A DNA stretch of 28,650 nucleotides from Aquirhabdus sp. (GTDB lineage Bacteria; Pseudomonadota; Gammaproteobacteria; Pseudomonadales; Moraxellaceae): positions 1 to 28,650 of the forward strand of contig JASLGO010000011.1 of NCBI GenBank assembly GCA_030150135.1, given 5' to 3'. Below the pieces are notes generated by a model that made no database searches, was not told the origin of the DNA, and saw only the letters and a list, made by a program, of their open reading frames with translations. Numbering within the stretch: position 1 is the stretch's first letter; the number at the start of each line of letters is the position of its first letter. Both the position numbers and the translations under genes were made by a program. Positions 1-8,096 of the stretch are shown one piece after another.

Positions 1-1
1 T

Positions 2-964
2 ACGCAGAAATTGCGTAATCAGTTTGATTTGTGGCGACGCGTCGATGAGTGGAGTGATGATGTTTTCATTGAGCAAATTAATAAAGACCAAATTGATATA
101 TTGATTGATCTGTCAGGACATACAAAAGGTGGTCGTTTACCTGCTCTTGCAAAGAAACCAGCACCTGTACAGGTGAGTTGGATTGGTTATTGGGGCTCGA
201 CGGGGCTGTCTAGTATAGATTATGTCTTGGCTGATCCAGTGACAGTACCTATCAATGAAGAGCATTGGTTTGTTGAAAAAGTTTGGCGACTCCCATCTCT
301 TCGATATTGTTTTTCGATTCCTCTACAAGCTCCAGAAGTGAGTGCTCCACCATGCCTTAACAAGCAATTCATCACTTTTGGTTGTTTCCAAAATTTAGTC
401 AAGATCAATGATGAAGTCTTGAAATGTTGGGCTGTTATTTTGCGAGAGTGTCCTAATGCGCGTTTGAGAGTTCAGTCTCGTGGTTTTGGAAATTTTGAAA
501 CCCAGAGTCAGCTAAAAGTGAGAATGAATCAGGCAGGTATTGATGTCACGCGAGTCGATTTGTTGGAAGGCGTAGAGATGGATCAGTATTTGGCATCGTA
601 TTCTGAAGTGGATATTTTGCTGGATACTTTCCCATTCCCTGGGGGAACGACAACTGCTCAGGCGCTGTGGATGGGCGTACCTACGCTCACCCTTGCAAAT
701 GCAGGCATGCTCGGTCGGCAAGGGGAGGCGCTTATGGTTAATGCTGGGTTATCCGATTGGGTTGCGTATAGCGAAGAAGAATACGTACAGAAAGCAATCG
801 CATGGGGCAATGCGGATGTGAAGAAACGCCAAGAATTGGCAAACTTAAGAGCGATATTGCGCGAGCAAGTCAGAGTCGGTCCTGTGTTTGATGCCAAGCA
901 ATTCGCACATGATTTTGTCGATGCGATGTATGGCATGTGGCAAGAAAAATGTGAAGGGAAGTAA
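2..964 (+). CDS. SPINDLY/OGT-type O-GlcNAc transferase, C-terminal part (5' truncated)
   Basis: The reading frame is open to the left window edge, so this is the 3' part of a longer gene. The visible 321 codons match the catalytic region of the family 41 glycosyltransferases (SPINDLY/O-GlcNAc transferase type). Supporting motifs are IDLSGHTKGGR, the PAPVQVSWIGYWGSTG block, the ITFGCFQNLVKI block and, near the C-terminus, DILLDTFPFPGGTTTAQAL followed by MGVPTLTL. In the family these form the UDP-sugar-binding C-lobe, and the missing N-terminus normally carries TPR repeats. Bacterial members transfer a sugar to protein or adhesin substrates in the cytoplasm. The substrate here cannot be told. 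A short hairpin with a T-run overlaps the stop codon. The downstream gene is convergent, so this gene belongs to a unit lying mainly outside the window. Confidence 0.9.
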   Translation, partial: TQKLRNQFDLWRRVDEWSDDVFIEQINKDQIDILIDLSGHTKGGRLPALAKKPAPVQVSWIGYWGSTGLSSIDYVLADPVTVPINEEHWFVEKVWRLPSLRYCFSIPLQAPEVSAPPCLNKQFITFGCFQNLVKINDEVLKCWAVILRECPNARLRVQSRGFGNFETQSQLKVRMNQAGIDVTRVDLLEGVEMDQYLASYSEVDILLDTFPFPGGTTTAQALWMGVPTLTLANAGMLGRQGEALMVNAGLSDWVAYSEEEYVQKAIAWGNADVKKRQELANLRAILREQVRVGPVFDAKQFAHDFVDAMYGMWQEKCEGK

Positions 965-975
965 GCTTCCTTTTT
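956..975 (+). terminator. Short intrinsic terminator at the glycosyltransferase stop codon
   Basis: GGAAG (957-961) pairs with CTTCC (966-970) around TAAG, and five T residues follow directly. The stop codon sits in the loop. The stem is only 5 bp, so efficiency is uncertain, but the position between two convergent genes fits. Confidence 0.45.
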
Positions 976-994
976 AAGTCACGCAAGCCAAAAG

Positions 995-2446
995 TTATTC
1001 CGTATTTTCGCTGAATTTTGCTTTTGCTGTCGTAGTTGATCGTGGTTTGGGCTCTATAGGAGTTTTGATGATTGCTGTGGGTGTTACTACTTTAGATGTT
1101 GTCGTGGTGGGTTTAGTTGCCTGACCATTCGGAAGCTCTGTACTGATTGGATCCAGTTTTAGTTGTTGATGCATTGCGGTTGCGACTTTCATCAGTGCAA
1201 TGTCTTTTGGGTCAATAGTTGGATCATTACTTTTGACAGGTTTGGCTTCAGCCTCGGTAATCACGACATCAGGTGTGATCCCAGTTCCTTCAATCATTCG
1301 TCCATTTGGCGTGTAGTAACGCGAAACGGTCATTTTCACAGCGCGACCTTGACCAATCGGCCAAATTTTTTGCACAGAGCCTTTTCCATAACTAGTAGCT
1401 CCATACACTGTAGCGCGATTATGATCGCGTAATGCACCCGTTAATACTTCTGCGGCGGATGCTGAATAATGATTAATCAAAATTGACACGGGAATATTAG
1501 GATAGCGCTCAGTGGTTAAGACACGATAGTATTTTTCGGGTTCGCCGCGTCCTTGTGTATAAACAATCAGGCCTTCATTTAAGAAGAAGTTTGCGACGTC
1601 AATTGCTGAGGTCAGTAGCCCGCCAGGATTATCTCGAAGATCGAGGATGATGCCTTTGAGTTTACCTTCTTTATAGATAGGATCTAAGGCATCTGTGATT
1701 TGAGTACCTGTCTGGGTTTGAAATGCTCGAATTTGTAAGGCGACGATTCCATCAGGTTGGACGAGCGCTTTGACCGCATTATCTTCTGGAATAGCAAGCA
1801 AGACGCGAACTTCTCGAGCGTGTTTGCCATTCTGCATGACAGAGAGGCGGACAGTGCTATTTCGTGGTCCGCGTAACATTTGTTCGATGTCGCTTTGGCT
1901 CAGCGACTTCACACTTTTTCCATCAATTTTCAGCAACAGATCCCCGACTTGAATGCCAGCTTTTGCTGCGGGTGAGCCTTTGGGGACGCTCGTGATTTGC
2001 CATTGTGGAGTGCTTTGCATGCCAACAGGTGTTAATTTATCACTGACGGAAGTTTGATCTGCCGATGTTACAGGTTGTACCACCAGACCTGTTTGACCCA
2101 GTTCGCCATCGGTGAAATCAACAATCGCATCATAGGTCTGTGCATCTAAAAAATCAGAATAAGGATCTAGATTACTCAGTAAACCTCGTAATGCGTTATC
2201 AAAAAGAACATCATCACTGACAGGTTCGACGTAATTCATCCTGACTTTTTCGTAGACATCAATAAAGCGACGCATGGCATCAATTGGCAATGGTGCATTA
2301 TCGACGGTGTTACCTTGCGCATTTGTACCAGAAGGTGATTTGTCTGGTGCAGTTGCCGCAATACTGTGGTCGACGGATAAACCGAGGGTCAGCAATGCGG
2401 CAAGCAATGTCGATTTCTTTGTGGTCGCTTTCTTTGTGCGAGTCAT
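995..2446 (-). CDS. ctpA: Carboxy-terminal processing protease (S41 family, PDZ)
   Basis: This is a periplasmic serine endoprotease of the S41/Prc-CtpA family, which trims or degrades envelope proteins such as peptidoglycan hydrolases. I chose the ATG at 2446 (483 aa) because it gives a normal signal peptide (MTRTKKATTKK, then a hydrophobic stretch, then a SIAATA cleavage region). The open frame extends 30 codons further to a GTG, but that adds an unlikely leader. A PDZ domain spans about residues 115-220 and carries an inserted stretch of roughly 25 residues near its start. The protease domain has the LDLRDNPGG motif, the nucleophile in HYSASAAE (about Ser330) and the general base in SYGKGSVQ (about Lys355). 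These are 25 residues apart, as in the family. The C-terminal tail is rich in Thr, Pro and Lys. The gene lies about 200 bp downstream of gpmI on the same strand. Confidence 0.93.
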   Translation of the reverse strand: MTRTKKATTKKSTLLAALLTLGLSVDHSIAATAPDKSPSGTNAQGNTVDNAPLPIDAMRRFIDVYEKVRMNYVEPVSDDVLFDNALRGLLSNLDPYSDFLDAQTYDAIVDFTDGELGQTGLVVQPVTSADQTSVSDKLTPVGMQSTPQWQITSVPKGSPAAKAGIQVGDLLLKIDGKSVKSLSQSDIEQMLRGPRNSTVRLSVMQNGKHAREVRVLLAIPEDNAVKALVQPDGIVALQIRAFQTQTGTQITDALDPIYKEGKLKGIILDLRDNPGGLLTSAIDVANFFLNEGLIVYTQGRGEPEKYYRVLTTERYPNIPVSILINHYSASAAEVLTGALRDHNRATVYGATSYGKGSVQKIWPIGQGRAVKMTVSRYYTPNGRMIEGTGITPDVVITEAEAKPVKSNDPTIDPKDIALMKVATAMHQQLKLDPISTELPNGQATKPTTTTSKVVTPTAIIKTPIEPKPRSTTTAKAKFSENTE

Positions 2447-2646
2447 GGATATGAGTTTTAACGTCCAGTGCTGTATTTTGTGTTGCAGTAAATGAGCTGC
2501 CTTGAACAAAGTTACAAATAAAGTCATGCACAGCACTCATATGAAGATGAAAAGGGATGTGACTTTATGTGTTGTGGTCGGTCACATCGTTAAATTCAAA
2601 ATCGACTTTTACTATTACCGCTCACCAATCTTCAGATCAGGCATTT

Positions 2647-4224
2647 TTAGCCAACTACAGGTACAAGCAGCGAATGACCTGTCATTTCAGCTGGAATTGG
2701 TAAATGCATTAACGAGAGAATTGTTGGTGCAATATCAGCCAAAATTCCACCTGTACGCACAGTCACATGTTCTCCACCGACGTAAATGAGCGGCACATGT
2801 TCCGTGGTATGTTGGGTATGTACTTGACCACTCTCGTAGTCCATCATTTGTTCGACATTACCATGATCTGCGGTAATCAACATGTGTCCTTTTGTTTTGA
2901 TGACGGCATCATAGACACGACCAATGCATAGATCGAGTGCTTCTACAGCTTTGACTGCCGCACTGAATACGCCTGTATGTCCAACCATATCACCATTTGC
3001 AAAATTGACGACGAGTACATCGTATTCGCCAGATTTAATCGCCGCGACGAGCGCATCGGTGACTTCATAGGCACTCATTTCAGGTTTCAAATCATAAGTT
3101 GCGACATCGGGTGATTTAATCAGAATGCGTTTTTCGCCTGTGTAAGGTTCTTCACGACCGCCGCTAAAGAAGAAGGTCACATGAGCGTATTTTTCTGTTT
3201 CACTGATACGAAGTTGTGTCTTACCTAAACTCGATAGATATTCCCCAAGCGAGTTGTGGGTTTCGAGTGGCATATACGCAACAGGCGCATTAATTTTTGC
3301 GGAATAACGAGTCAGCATGACAAATTGACTTAATTTTGGTCGTACTTTTCGAGTAAAACCAGCAAAGTCATCTTCAACAAATGCGCGAGTCAGTTCGCGT
3401 GCGCGATCAGCACGGAAGTTCATAAAGACGATGCTGTCATTGTCTTGAATATGAACAGGTGCGCCAATGGCTGTCGGTTTGACAAATTCGTCGTTTTCAT
3501 CCGCAGCGTAGGCCGCATCTAATCCTGCTTGTGCTGTGTCTGCATGACGTGTCGCTACGCCTTCGGTAAGCAAGCGATAAGCCTGTTCCACACGATCCCA
3601 ACGCTCATCACGATCCATGGCATAGTAGCGTCCGCACAGTGACACGATGCGCGCTGGAGTGGGGAGTACAGCAAGGGCTTGTTCCATTTTAGCGAGTGAT
3701 GAAGCCGCACTGCGTGGCGGTGTGTCACGACCATCCAAGAAAGCATGAACATAGACGGTTGCGCCACGTTTTGATGCAAGCTCACACATGGCAATCAAAT
3801 GGTCTTCATGGGAATGAACCCCGCCATCGGATAGTAAACCCATCACATGCACTACTGCGTTTTTGGCAATAGCGGTATCTACAGCTAATGTGAGCACGGG
3901 ATGCTCAAAAAATACACCATCACGAATGTCTTTTGTGATCCGTGTGAAGTCTTGATACAGCACGCGACCAGAACCTAAGCTCATATGTCCAACTTCGGAA
4001 TTGCCCATCTGACCATCAGGTAAGCCGACATCTTCACCAGAGCCAGAAATGAGTCCATGCGGGTGTTTGGCGTTAATAGAATCAAAATTAGGTGTTTTTG
4101 CGGCGAGAATTGCATTATCTGCAACATCTTCACGATGTCCGAAGCCGTCTAAAATGACGAGAACATGTGGCGTTTTTTTTGTTGTGTTAGCGGTGGAAGG
4201 TTGAGCAATGGTCGCAGTAGTCAT
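2647..4224 (-). CDS. gpmI: 2,3-bisphosphoglycerate-independent phosphoglycerate mutase
   Basis: This cytoplasmic glycolytic and gluconeogenic enzyme interconverts 3- and 2-phosphoglycerate using two Mn ions and a phosphoserine intermediate. The protein has 525 residues, close to the family norm of 510-515 plus a short N-terminal extension rich in Thr and Ala. Visible signatures are VLVILDGFGHRE near residue 21 (metal-binding Asp), GQMGNSEVGH with the nucleophilic Ser at about 76, HAFLDGRDTPP, NFRADRARELT, ANGDMVGHTG and ITADHGNVEQM. No active-site residue appears lost. The ATG at 4224 is the only suitable start near the conserved N-terminus. guaA is divergent, across a shared 249-bp promoter region. 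Confidence 0.97.
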   Translation of the reverse strand: MTTATIAQPSTANTTKKTPHVLVILDGFGHREDVADNAILAAKTPNFDSINAKHPHGLISGSGEDVGLPDGQMGNSEVGHMSLGSGRVLYQDFTRITKDIRDGVFFEHPVLTLAVDTAIAKNAVVHVMGLLSDGGVHSHEDHLIAMCELASKRGATVYVHAFLDGRDTPPRSAASSLAKMEQALAVLPTPARIVSLCGRYYAMDRDERWDRVEQAYRLLTEGVATRHADTAQAGLDAAYAADENDEFVKPTAIGAPVHIQDNDSIVFMNFRADRARELTRAFVEDDFAGFTRKVRPKLSQFVMLTRYSAKINAPVAYMPLETHNSLGEYLSSLGKTQLRISETEKYAHVTFFFSGGREEPYTGEKRILIKSPDVATYDLKPEMSAYEVTDALVAAIKSGEYDVLVVNFANGDMVGHTGVFSAAVKAVEALDLCIGRVYDAVIKTKGHMLITADHGNVEQMMDYESGQVHTQHTTEHVPLIYVGGEHVTVRTGGILADIAPTILSLMHLPIPAEMTGHSLLVPVVG

Positions 4225-4239
4225 GGTTAGGCTCTATGC

Positions 4240-4270
4240 AAAATAGCAATATACAAATAACAGCAGTCAA
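4240..4270 (-). promoter_or_regulatory. Candidate gpmI promoter
   Basis: On the minus strand a TTGACT box (plus-strand 4265-4270) lies 19 bp from a TATTTT box (4240-4245) that carries an upstream TG. The spacer is longer than the optimal 17 bp, so this is a tentative assignment from sequence resemblance only. Confidence 0.3.
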
Positions 4271-4411
4271 ATAATGAAGTATCACGCGCATTTGTACCGC
4301 GCGATGAAAATATCACGAATGATTCATTTTACTCTAATATAAATGTCATCGTTAATAGAGTTGTAAACATTGTGGTAAATCAATAGTGCGCGGCATAGTT
4401 AAAAATCGACT

Positions 4412-4440
4412 GCCGCGTAGGTCGAAAAAACTGCTAAAAT
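4412..4440 (+). promoter_or_regulatory. Candidate guaA promoter (extended -10)
   Basis: The hexamer TAAAAT at 4435-4440, preceded by TGC, reads as an extended -10 box about 34 bp before the guaA start. The matching -35 position (about 4412-4417) is poor, which is usual for extended -10 promoters. This is inference from pattern only. Confidence 0.35.
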
Positions 4441-4473
4441 ACGCCATCTTTTATATCACTGAATAAATGACCC

Positions 4474-6060
4474 ATGACTCAAGCCGTAAATTCATCTGTT
4501 GTGCCCATGATTAGCGAAGATCGTATTCTGATTCTTGATTTCGGTTCGCAATATAGTCAACTGATTGCACGTCGTGTGCGTGAAGCTGGTGTGTACTGTG
4601 AAATGTACGCATATGACATGGATGAAGCAGATATTCGTGCGTTTAACCCGAAAGGCATTATCTTGTCTGGTGGCCCAGAAAGCGTCACCGCAGATGAAAG
4701 TCCTCGTGCACCAGAAGTCGTCTTTAATTTAGGGATTCCTGTGCTTGGAATTTGCTATGGCATGCAAACCATGGCGGCGCAATTGGGTGGTTCAGTTGAG
4801 AATGGTCTTGTGCACGAATTTGGTCGTGCCGATGTGACTATTCAATCTGCGGATACTTTGTTTTCAGGCATTGAAGATGAACCAAGTAAATTACATGTTT
4901 GGATGAGTCATGGCGATAAGGTTAATACCTTACCACCACAATTTATCATCAGCGCCAGCACGCCTACTTGTCCAATTGCGGCGATGAGCGATGTATCCCG
5001 TCGTTTCTTTGGTGTTCAATTTCATCCAGAAGTGACACACACCAATCAAGGCGAAGCATTATTGAAGCGCTTTGTGATTGATATCTGTGGTGCGCGTGGC
5101 TTGTGGACGCCAGAGCATATTATTGATTTGCGGATTGAGCAGCTACGCGCGCAAATTGGTGATGAAAAAGTACTGCTTGGTCTATCTGGTGGCGTTGACT
5201 CCTCAGTGGTTGCGGCATTGTTGCATCGTGCGATTGGTGATCAGTTGACTTGTGTGTTTGTCGATAATGGCTTACTTCGTTTAAACGAAGGCGATGACGT
5301 GATGAACATGTTTGCAGGCGATCATGGTATGAAGGTGATCCGTGCAAATGCACAAGATCGTTTCTTGTCTGAACTCGCGGGCGTTACTGATCCAGAAGCT
5401 AAACGCAAAATTATTGGGCGTGTATTTATCGAAGTTTTTGCGGAAGAAGCACGTAAACTCGACGGCGTGAAATTCCTAGCGCAAGGGACAATTTATCCTG
5501 ATGTCATCGAATCTGCCGCAAGTAAGCAAGGTAAAGCCCATGTGATTAAGTCGCATCATAATGTGGGTGGTTTGCCTGATGATCTACATTTTGAATTGGT
5601 CGAACCACTGCGTGACTTATTTAAAGATGAAGTCCGTAAATTAGGTACAACACTTGGTTTACCTCACGCAATGATTTACCGTCACCCTTTCCCAGGGCCT
5701 GGTTTGGGCGTGCGCATTCTGGGTGAAATCAAGCAAGAATACGCCGATATCCTGCGTCGTGCTGATGCGATCTTTATGGAAGAACTGCGTAGAAGTGGTT
5801 GGTATGACAAAACTGCTCAGGCTTTTGCAGTATTCCAGCCGATTAAGTCTGTCGGTGTTGTGGGTGATGCACGTCGTTATGCGTGGGTGATTGCACTTCG
5901 TGCTGTAGAAACCATTGATTTCATGACCGCACGTTTTGCGCATTTGCCGTACGACTTAGTTGAGCTGATCAGTAATCGCATCATGAATGAAATCGCTGAA
6001 GTTTCTCGTGTCGTTTATGACGTATCAAGCAAACCTCCAGCGACGATTGAATGGGAGTAA
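4474..6060 (+). CDS. guaA: GMP synthase (glutamine-hydrolysing)
   Basis: This cytoplasmic purine enzyme aminates XMP to GMP with glutamine and ATP. The protein has 528 residues, matching the family. The class I glutamine amidotransferase domain (about 15-200) has its nucleophile Cys94 in GICYGMQTM and the His184/Glu186 pair in QFHPEVTHT. The ATP-pyrophosphatase domain follows, with its PP-loop LGLSGGVDSS at about 235-244. The C-terminal dimerisation domain contains RHPFPGPGLGVRILGE and ends in KPPATIEWE, the invariant family tail. I used the ATG at 4474. An ATG 11 codons further in is also possible, but the longer form is nearer the usual length. The gene is monocistronic and is followed by a palindrome cluster and a terminator. 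Confidence 0.98.
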   Translation: MTQAVNSSVVPMISEDRILILDFGSQYSQLIARRVREAGVYCEMYAYDMDEADIRAFNPKGIILSGGPESVTADESPRAPEVVFNLGIPVLGICYGMQTMAAQLGGSVENGLVHEFGRADVTIQSADTLFSGIEDEPSKLHVWMSHGDKVNTLPPQFIISASTPTCPIAAMSDVSRRFFGVQFHPEVTHTNQGEALLKRFVIDICGARGLWTPEHIIDLRIEQLRAQIGDEKVLLGLSGGVDSSVVAALLHRAIGDQLTCVFVDNGLLRLNEGDDVMNMFAGDHGMKVIRANAQDRFLSELAGVTDPEAKRKIIGRVFIEVFAEEARKLDGVKFLAQGTIYPDVIESAASKQGKAHVIKSHHNVGGLPDDLHFELVEPLRDLFKDEVRKLGTTLGLPHAMIYRHPFPGPGLGVRILGEIKQEYADILRRADAIFMEELRRSGWYDKTAQAFAVFQPIKSVGVVGDARRYAWVIALRAVETIDFMTARFAHLPYDLVELISNRIMNEIAEVSRVVYDVSSKPPATIEWE

Positions 6061-6199
6061 ATCTGGGGTTTCTGGAAGCACTGCTTCCAGCCAGATTTAC
6101 GCCAAGGGCTATGCCCGCGGCAGTATATTTGATATTTAACGGTTTTTGAGGGGTTTCAAGACGCATGCGTCTTGCCTTGCGAACGCCTTCGCGGCAGTA
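6058..6199. repeat. Cluster of four palindromes downstream of guaA
   Basis: Four dyads follow one another. The first has TAAATCTGG (6058-6066, including the guaA stop) pairing with CCAGATTTA (6091-6099), which encloses CTGGAAGC (6072-6079) paired with GCTTCCAG (6083-6090). The second is GGGC-TAT-GCCC at 6106-6116, flanked by GCC and GGC. The third is a perfect 18-bp palindrome, CAAGACGCATGCGTCTTG, at 6157-6174. The fourth is GCGAA-CGCC-TTCGC at 6179-6192. The 9-mer GCGGCAGTA occurs directly repeated at 6117-6125 and 6191-6199. No coding function is apparent. Confidence 0.7.
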
Positions 6200-6208
6200 C
6201 ACCTAACA

Positions 6209-6237
6209 AAAAGCCACCTTTGATGGTGGTTTTTTTG
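6209..6237. terminator. Bidirectional intrinsic terminator between guaA and pabB
   Basis: CCACC (6214-6218) pairs with GGTGG (6225-6229) around TTTGAT. A-rich sequence lies on the left and a run of seven T on the right, so it can act for guaA on the plus strand and for pabB on the minus strand (reading CTTTTTG). Confidence 0.85.
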
Positions 6238-6240
6238 ATT

Positions 6241-7830
6241 CTAAATTTTTTGTCCAAACCCATTTACACAATCCAAAATCGCACTAATCTTATCTAGACA
6301 CTCTTGATATTCTGCATCGACATCCGATGCAATCGTAATTCCACCGCCTGCCCATGCAACCAAGCTGTCTTGGTATTTCTGCAAGGTGCGAATCAGGATA
6401 TTAAACTGCCCAGAACCATCGTAGTTGAGGTAACCCAACGAACCGCAATACGCGCCACGTGGCATTGCTTCAAGCTCAGCGATAATTTCCATGGCTCGTT
6501 TCTTTGGCGCACCTGTAATAGAGCCGCCGGGCAGTGCATCAATCAGTACATCGAGTGCCGATGCATCTTTTCGCAGCGTCGCTCGGACCTCGCTGACGAG
6601 ATGATGAACCTGAGCGAAACTTTCAATTTCAAATAATGCCGGGACTTCTACGGATCCTAGAACTGCATGTCGGCTCAGATCATGGCGTAATAAGTCGACG
6701 ATCATGAGATTTTCGCTACGATCTTTTTCTGAGGCATTAAGTGCTTTACGTTCTATTTCATCACTTTCTACATTTAATGACCGTGGTCGTGTGCCTTTTA
6801 TAGGTCGTGTGATCACTTGATTGTAGCCTTCAGAGTCAGCTCCTGAAAACGACAAAAATAATTCTGGAGAGCAACTCAGTATTTCATGCTCTCCAACGCG
6901 CATGTAGCCAGAATAGGGCGCTTGAGTCAGTTGCAATAGATCATCCAATATAGCAATCAAGTCGCCTTTGACGCTGGCAATAAAAGGTTGTGTGAGATTG
7001 ACTTGATAGCAGTCTCCTGCACGTAAATACTCCTGTATTCGCTTGAACGCATCAACATATTCGTTACTCGACCATGCGGGAGAAAATGGTTTCAGGAGAT
7101 GAAATGTGGGTTGGAGCAGATTGGAGTGATCATTGTCAGTTTTATTTGTTTCAGCGGCAACGATGTGCAGCACATTGATAATGCTTTGATAAATTGGGTT
7201 GAGTTCTGGGTCATCTGAACCATATAGCGCCCATCCATCCACTTCTTTTTTAAGGTAAATATCATAATGACCCATTGCAGCAATGAGTCGTTCAGTTTGT
7301 GTATGGTGATCGTTGAACGTGTCAATTTGCTGATAGGCGGCAAGATCATAACCAATGAATCCAGCTAAACCACCCTTAAATTCAATGGATTGAGAGTTAT
7401 TGTCTTGAGCTGTTTTATCGTCTACAGGTAGCGGTATGTTTTTTAATTCATCGAAATAATCAGCGGCATTAGAATATTTGGTTGTTTGTCTATATCGACC
7501 TTGAGTTGTGCGTTCTGATCGACAGATGTGAATGCCGTTTGATGTTGTATATGCAGCCAAGAAGACTTTTGGAAACAGTCCAATCACTTCACGGGAATGG
7601 TGTGTTGGTGAGTCTGTAGTCGACTTACGTAGGGTGATTTGAGTGAATGAGTCACCAGAAAAATAAATCAATCCATCTGCTAGATTGTGATCTGGTTCTC
7701 CATTAATTGGAACATGTAAGAAATAACTTATAATGAACGACGCTTTGACTGACATTTGCGTGTGGTGATGTCTGACAATTTTGTCGGAAATCAACCTTTT
7801 TGTTTCTGAATTTGGTTCAAGTGTCGTCAT
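6241..7830 (-). CDS. pabB: Aminodeoxychorismate synthase component I
   Basis: PabB converts chorismate to 4-amino-4-deoxychorismate for folate synthesis, using ammonia supplied by a PabA partner encoded elsewhere. The chorismate-binding domain covers the C-terminal half: RAGDCYQVNLTQP, then TRPIKGTRPR, RSENLMIVDLLRHDLSR, GSITGAPKKRAM and GAYCGSLGYL. The Lys in PIKGT (about Lys345) corresponds to the catalytic lysine of E. coli PabB. Anthranilate synthase TrpE has Ala in this place, so the call is PabB rather than TrpE. I used the ATG at 7830 (529 aa). The frame extends 40 codons upstream into the fil regulatory region, but that extension has no family resemblance. An ATG at 7755 is an alternative. 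The gene is divergent from the fil locus. Confidence 0.92.
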   Translation of the reverse strand: MTTLEPNSETKRLISDKIVRHHHTQMSVKASFIISYFLHVPINGEPDHNLADGLIYFSGDSFTQITLRKSTTDSPTHHSREVIGLFPKVFLAAYTTSNGIHICRSERTTQGRYRQTTKYSNAADYFDELKNIPLPVDDKTAQDNNSQSIEFKGGLAGFIGYDLAAYQQIDTFNDHHTQTERLIAAMGHYDIYLKKEVDGWALYGSDDPELNPIYQSIINVLHIVAAETNKTDNDHSNLLQPTFHLLKPFSPAWSSNEYVDAFKRIQEYLRAGDCYQVNLTQPFIASVKGDLIAILDDLLQLTQAPYSGYMRVGEHEILSCSPELFLSFSGADSEGYNQVITRPIKGTRPRSLNVESDEIERKALNASEKDRSENLMIVDLLRHDLSRHAVLGSVEVPALFEIESFAQVHHLVSEVRATLRKDASALDVLIDALPGGSITGAPKKRAMEIIAELEAMPRGAYCGSLGYLNYDGSGQFNILIRTLQKYQDSLVAWAGGGITIASDVDAEYQECLDKISAILDCVNGFGQKI

Positions 7831-7852
7831 GGTGTTGATATAATGCCTTGAT

Positions 7853-7913
7853 AAATATCGATATTTAAATTTTAATGCCGCTTGCGTCGCAAATGTGCCG
7901 CTTGTCGGACAAG
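7853..7913 (+). promoter_or_regulatory. Tandem dyad operator-like region upstream of the first filA gene
   Basis: A perfect 14-bp palindrome AAATATCGATATTT lies at 7853-7866. Two further dyads each follow a TGCCGCTTG word: TTGCG-T-CGCAA at 7882-7892 and CTTGTC-G-GACAAG at 7901-7913. The two words start at 7876 and 7896, and the dyad centres are at 7887 and 7907, exactly 20 bp apart. The second dyad and its flank recur upstream of the second filA gene. A protein-binding role is inferred. Confidence 0.5.
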
Positions 7914-7935
7914 TTACAAAAAGATCGAAAAACAC

Positions 7936-7965
7936 TTGCGACAAACACACACTTCATTGTAACTT
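7936..7965 (+). promoter_or_regulatory. Candidate promoter of the first filA gene
   Basis: TTGCGA (7936-7941) and TGTAAC (7958-7963), 16 bp apart, resemble -35 and -10 boxes. The segment aligns with 9413-9441 upstream of the second filA gene, and in both the -35-like box starts 29 bp after the dyad centre. This predicts a leader of about 125 nt, which contains the inverted repeat CGTTAA/TTAACG at 8011-8016 and 8027-8032. Confidence 0.4.
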
Positions 7966-8096
7966 GAGCCCTGTTCGACATGCTATGAAAAACGCTTGCA
8001 AGGACGCTATCGTTAAATACAAAAAATTAACGTTGGGTCGCGTGCGATTGAAGCAGATAGTCAACTTTTTATTTTAATGCTCTGGGAGAGTATGCA

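Noticed and set aside
2502..2789. 95-codon ORF between ctpA and gpmI on the plus strand
   Set aside because: More than half overlaps the gpmI 3' end in antisense, and the translation shows no domain. It does not replace the missing envC.
6304..6636. 110-codon ORF on the plus strand opposite pabB
   Set aside because: It overlaps the conserved catalytic part of pabB and its protein has no recognisable feature.
7895..8077. 60-codon ORF upstream of the first filA gene
   Set aside because: It would start inside the dyad operator and run through the predicted leader. It has no ribosome site and no protein-like pattern.
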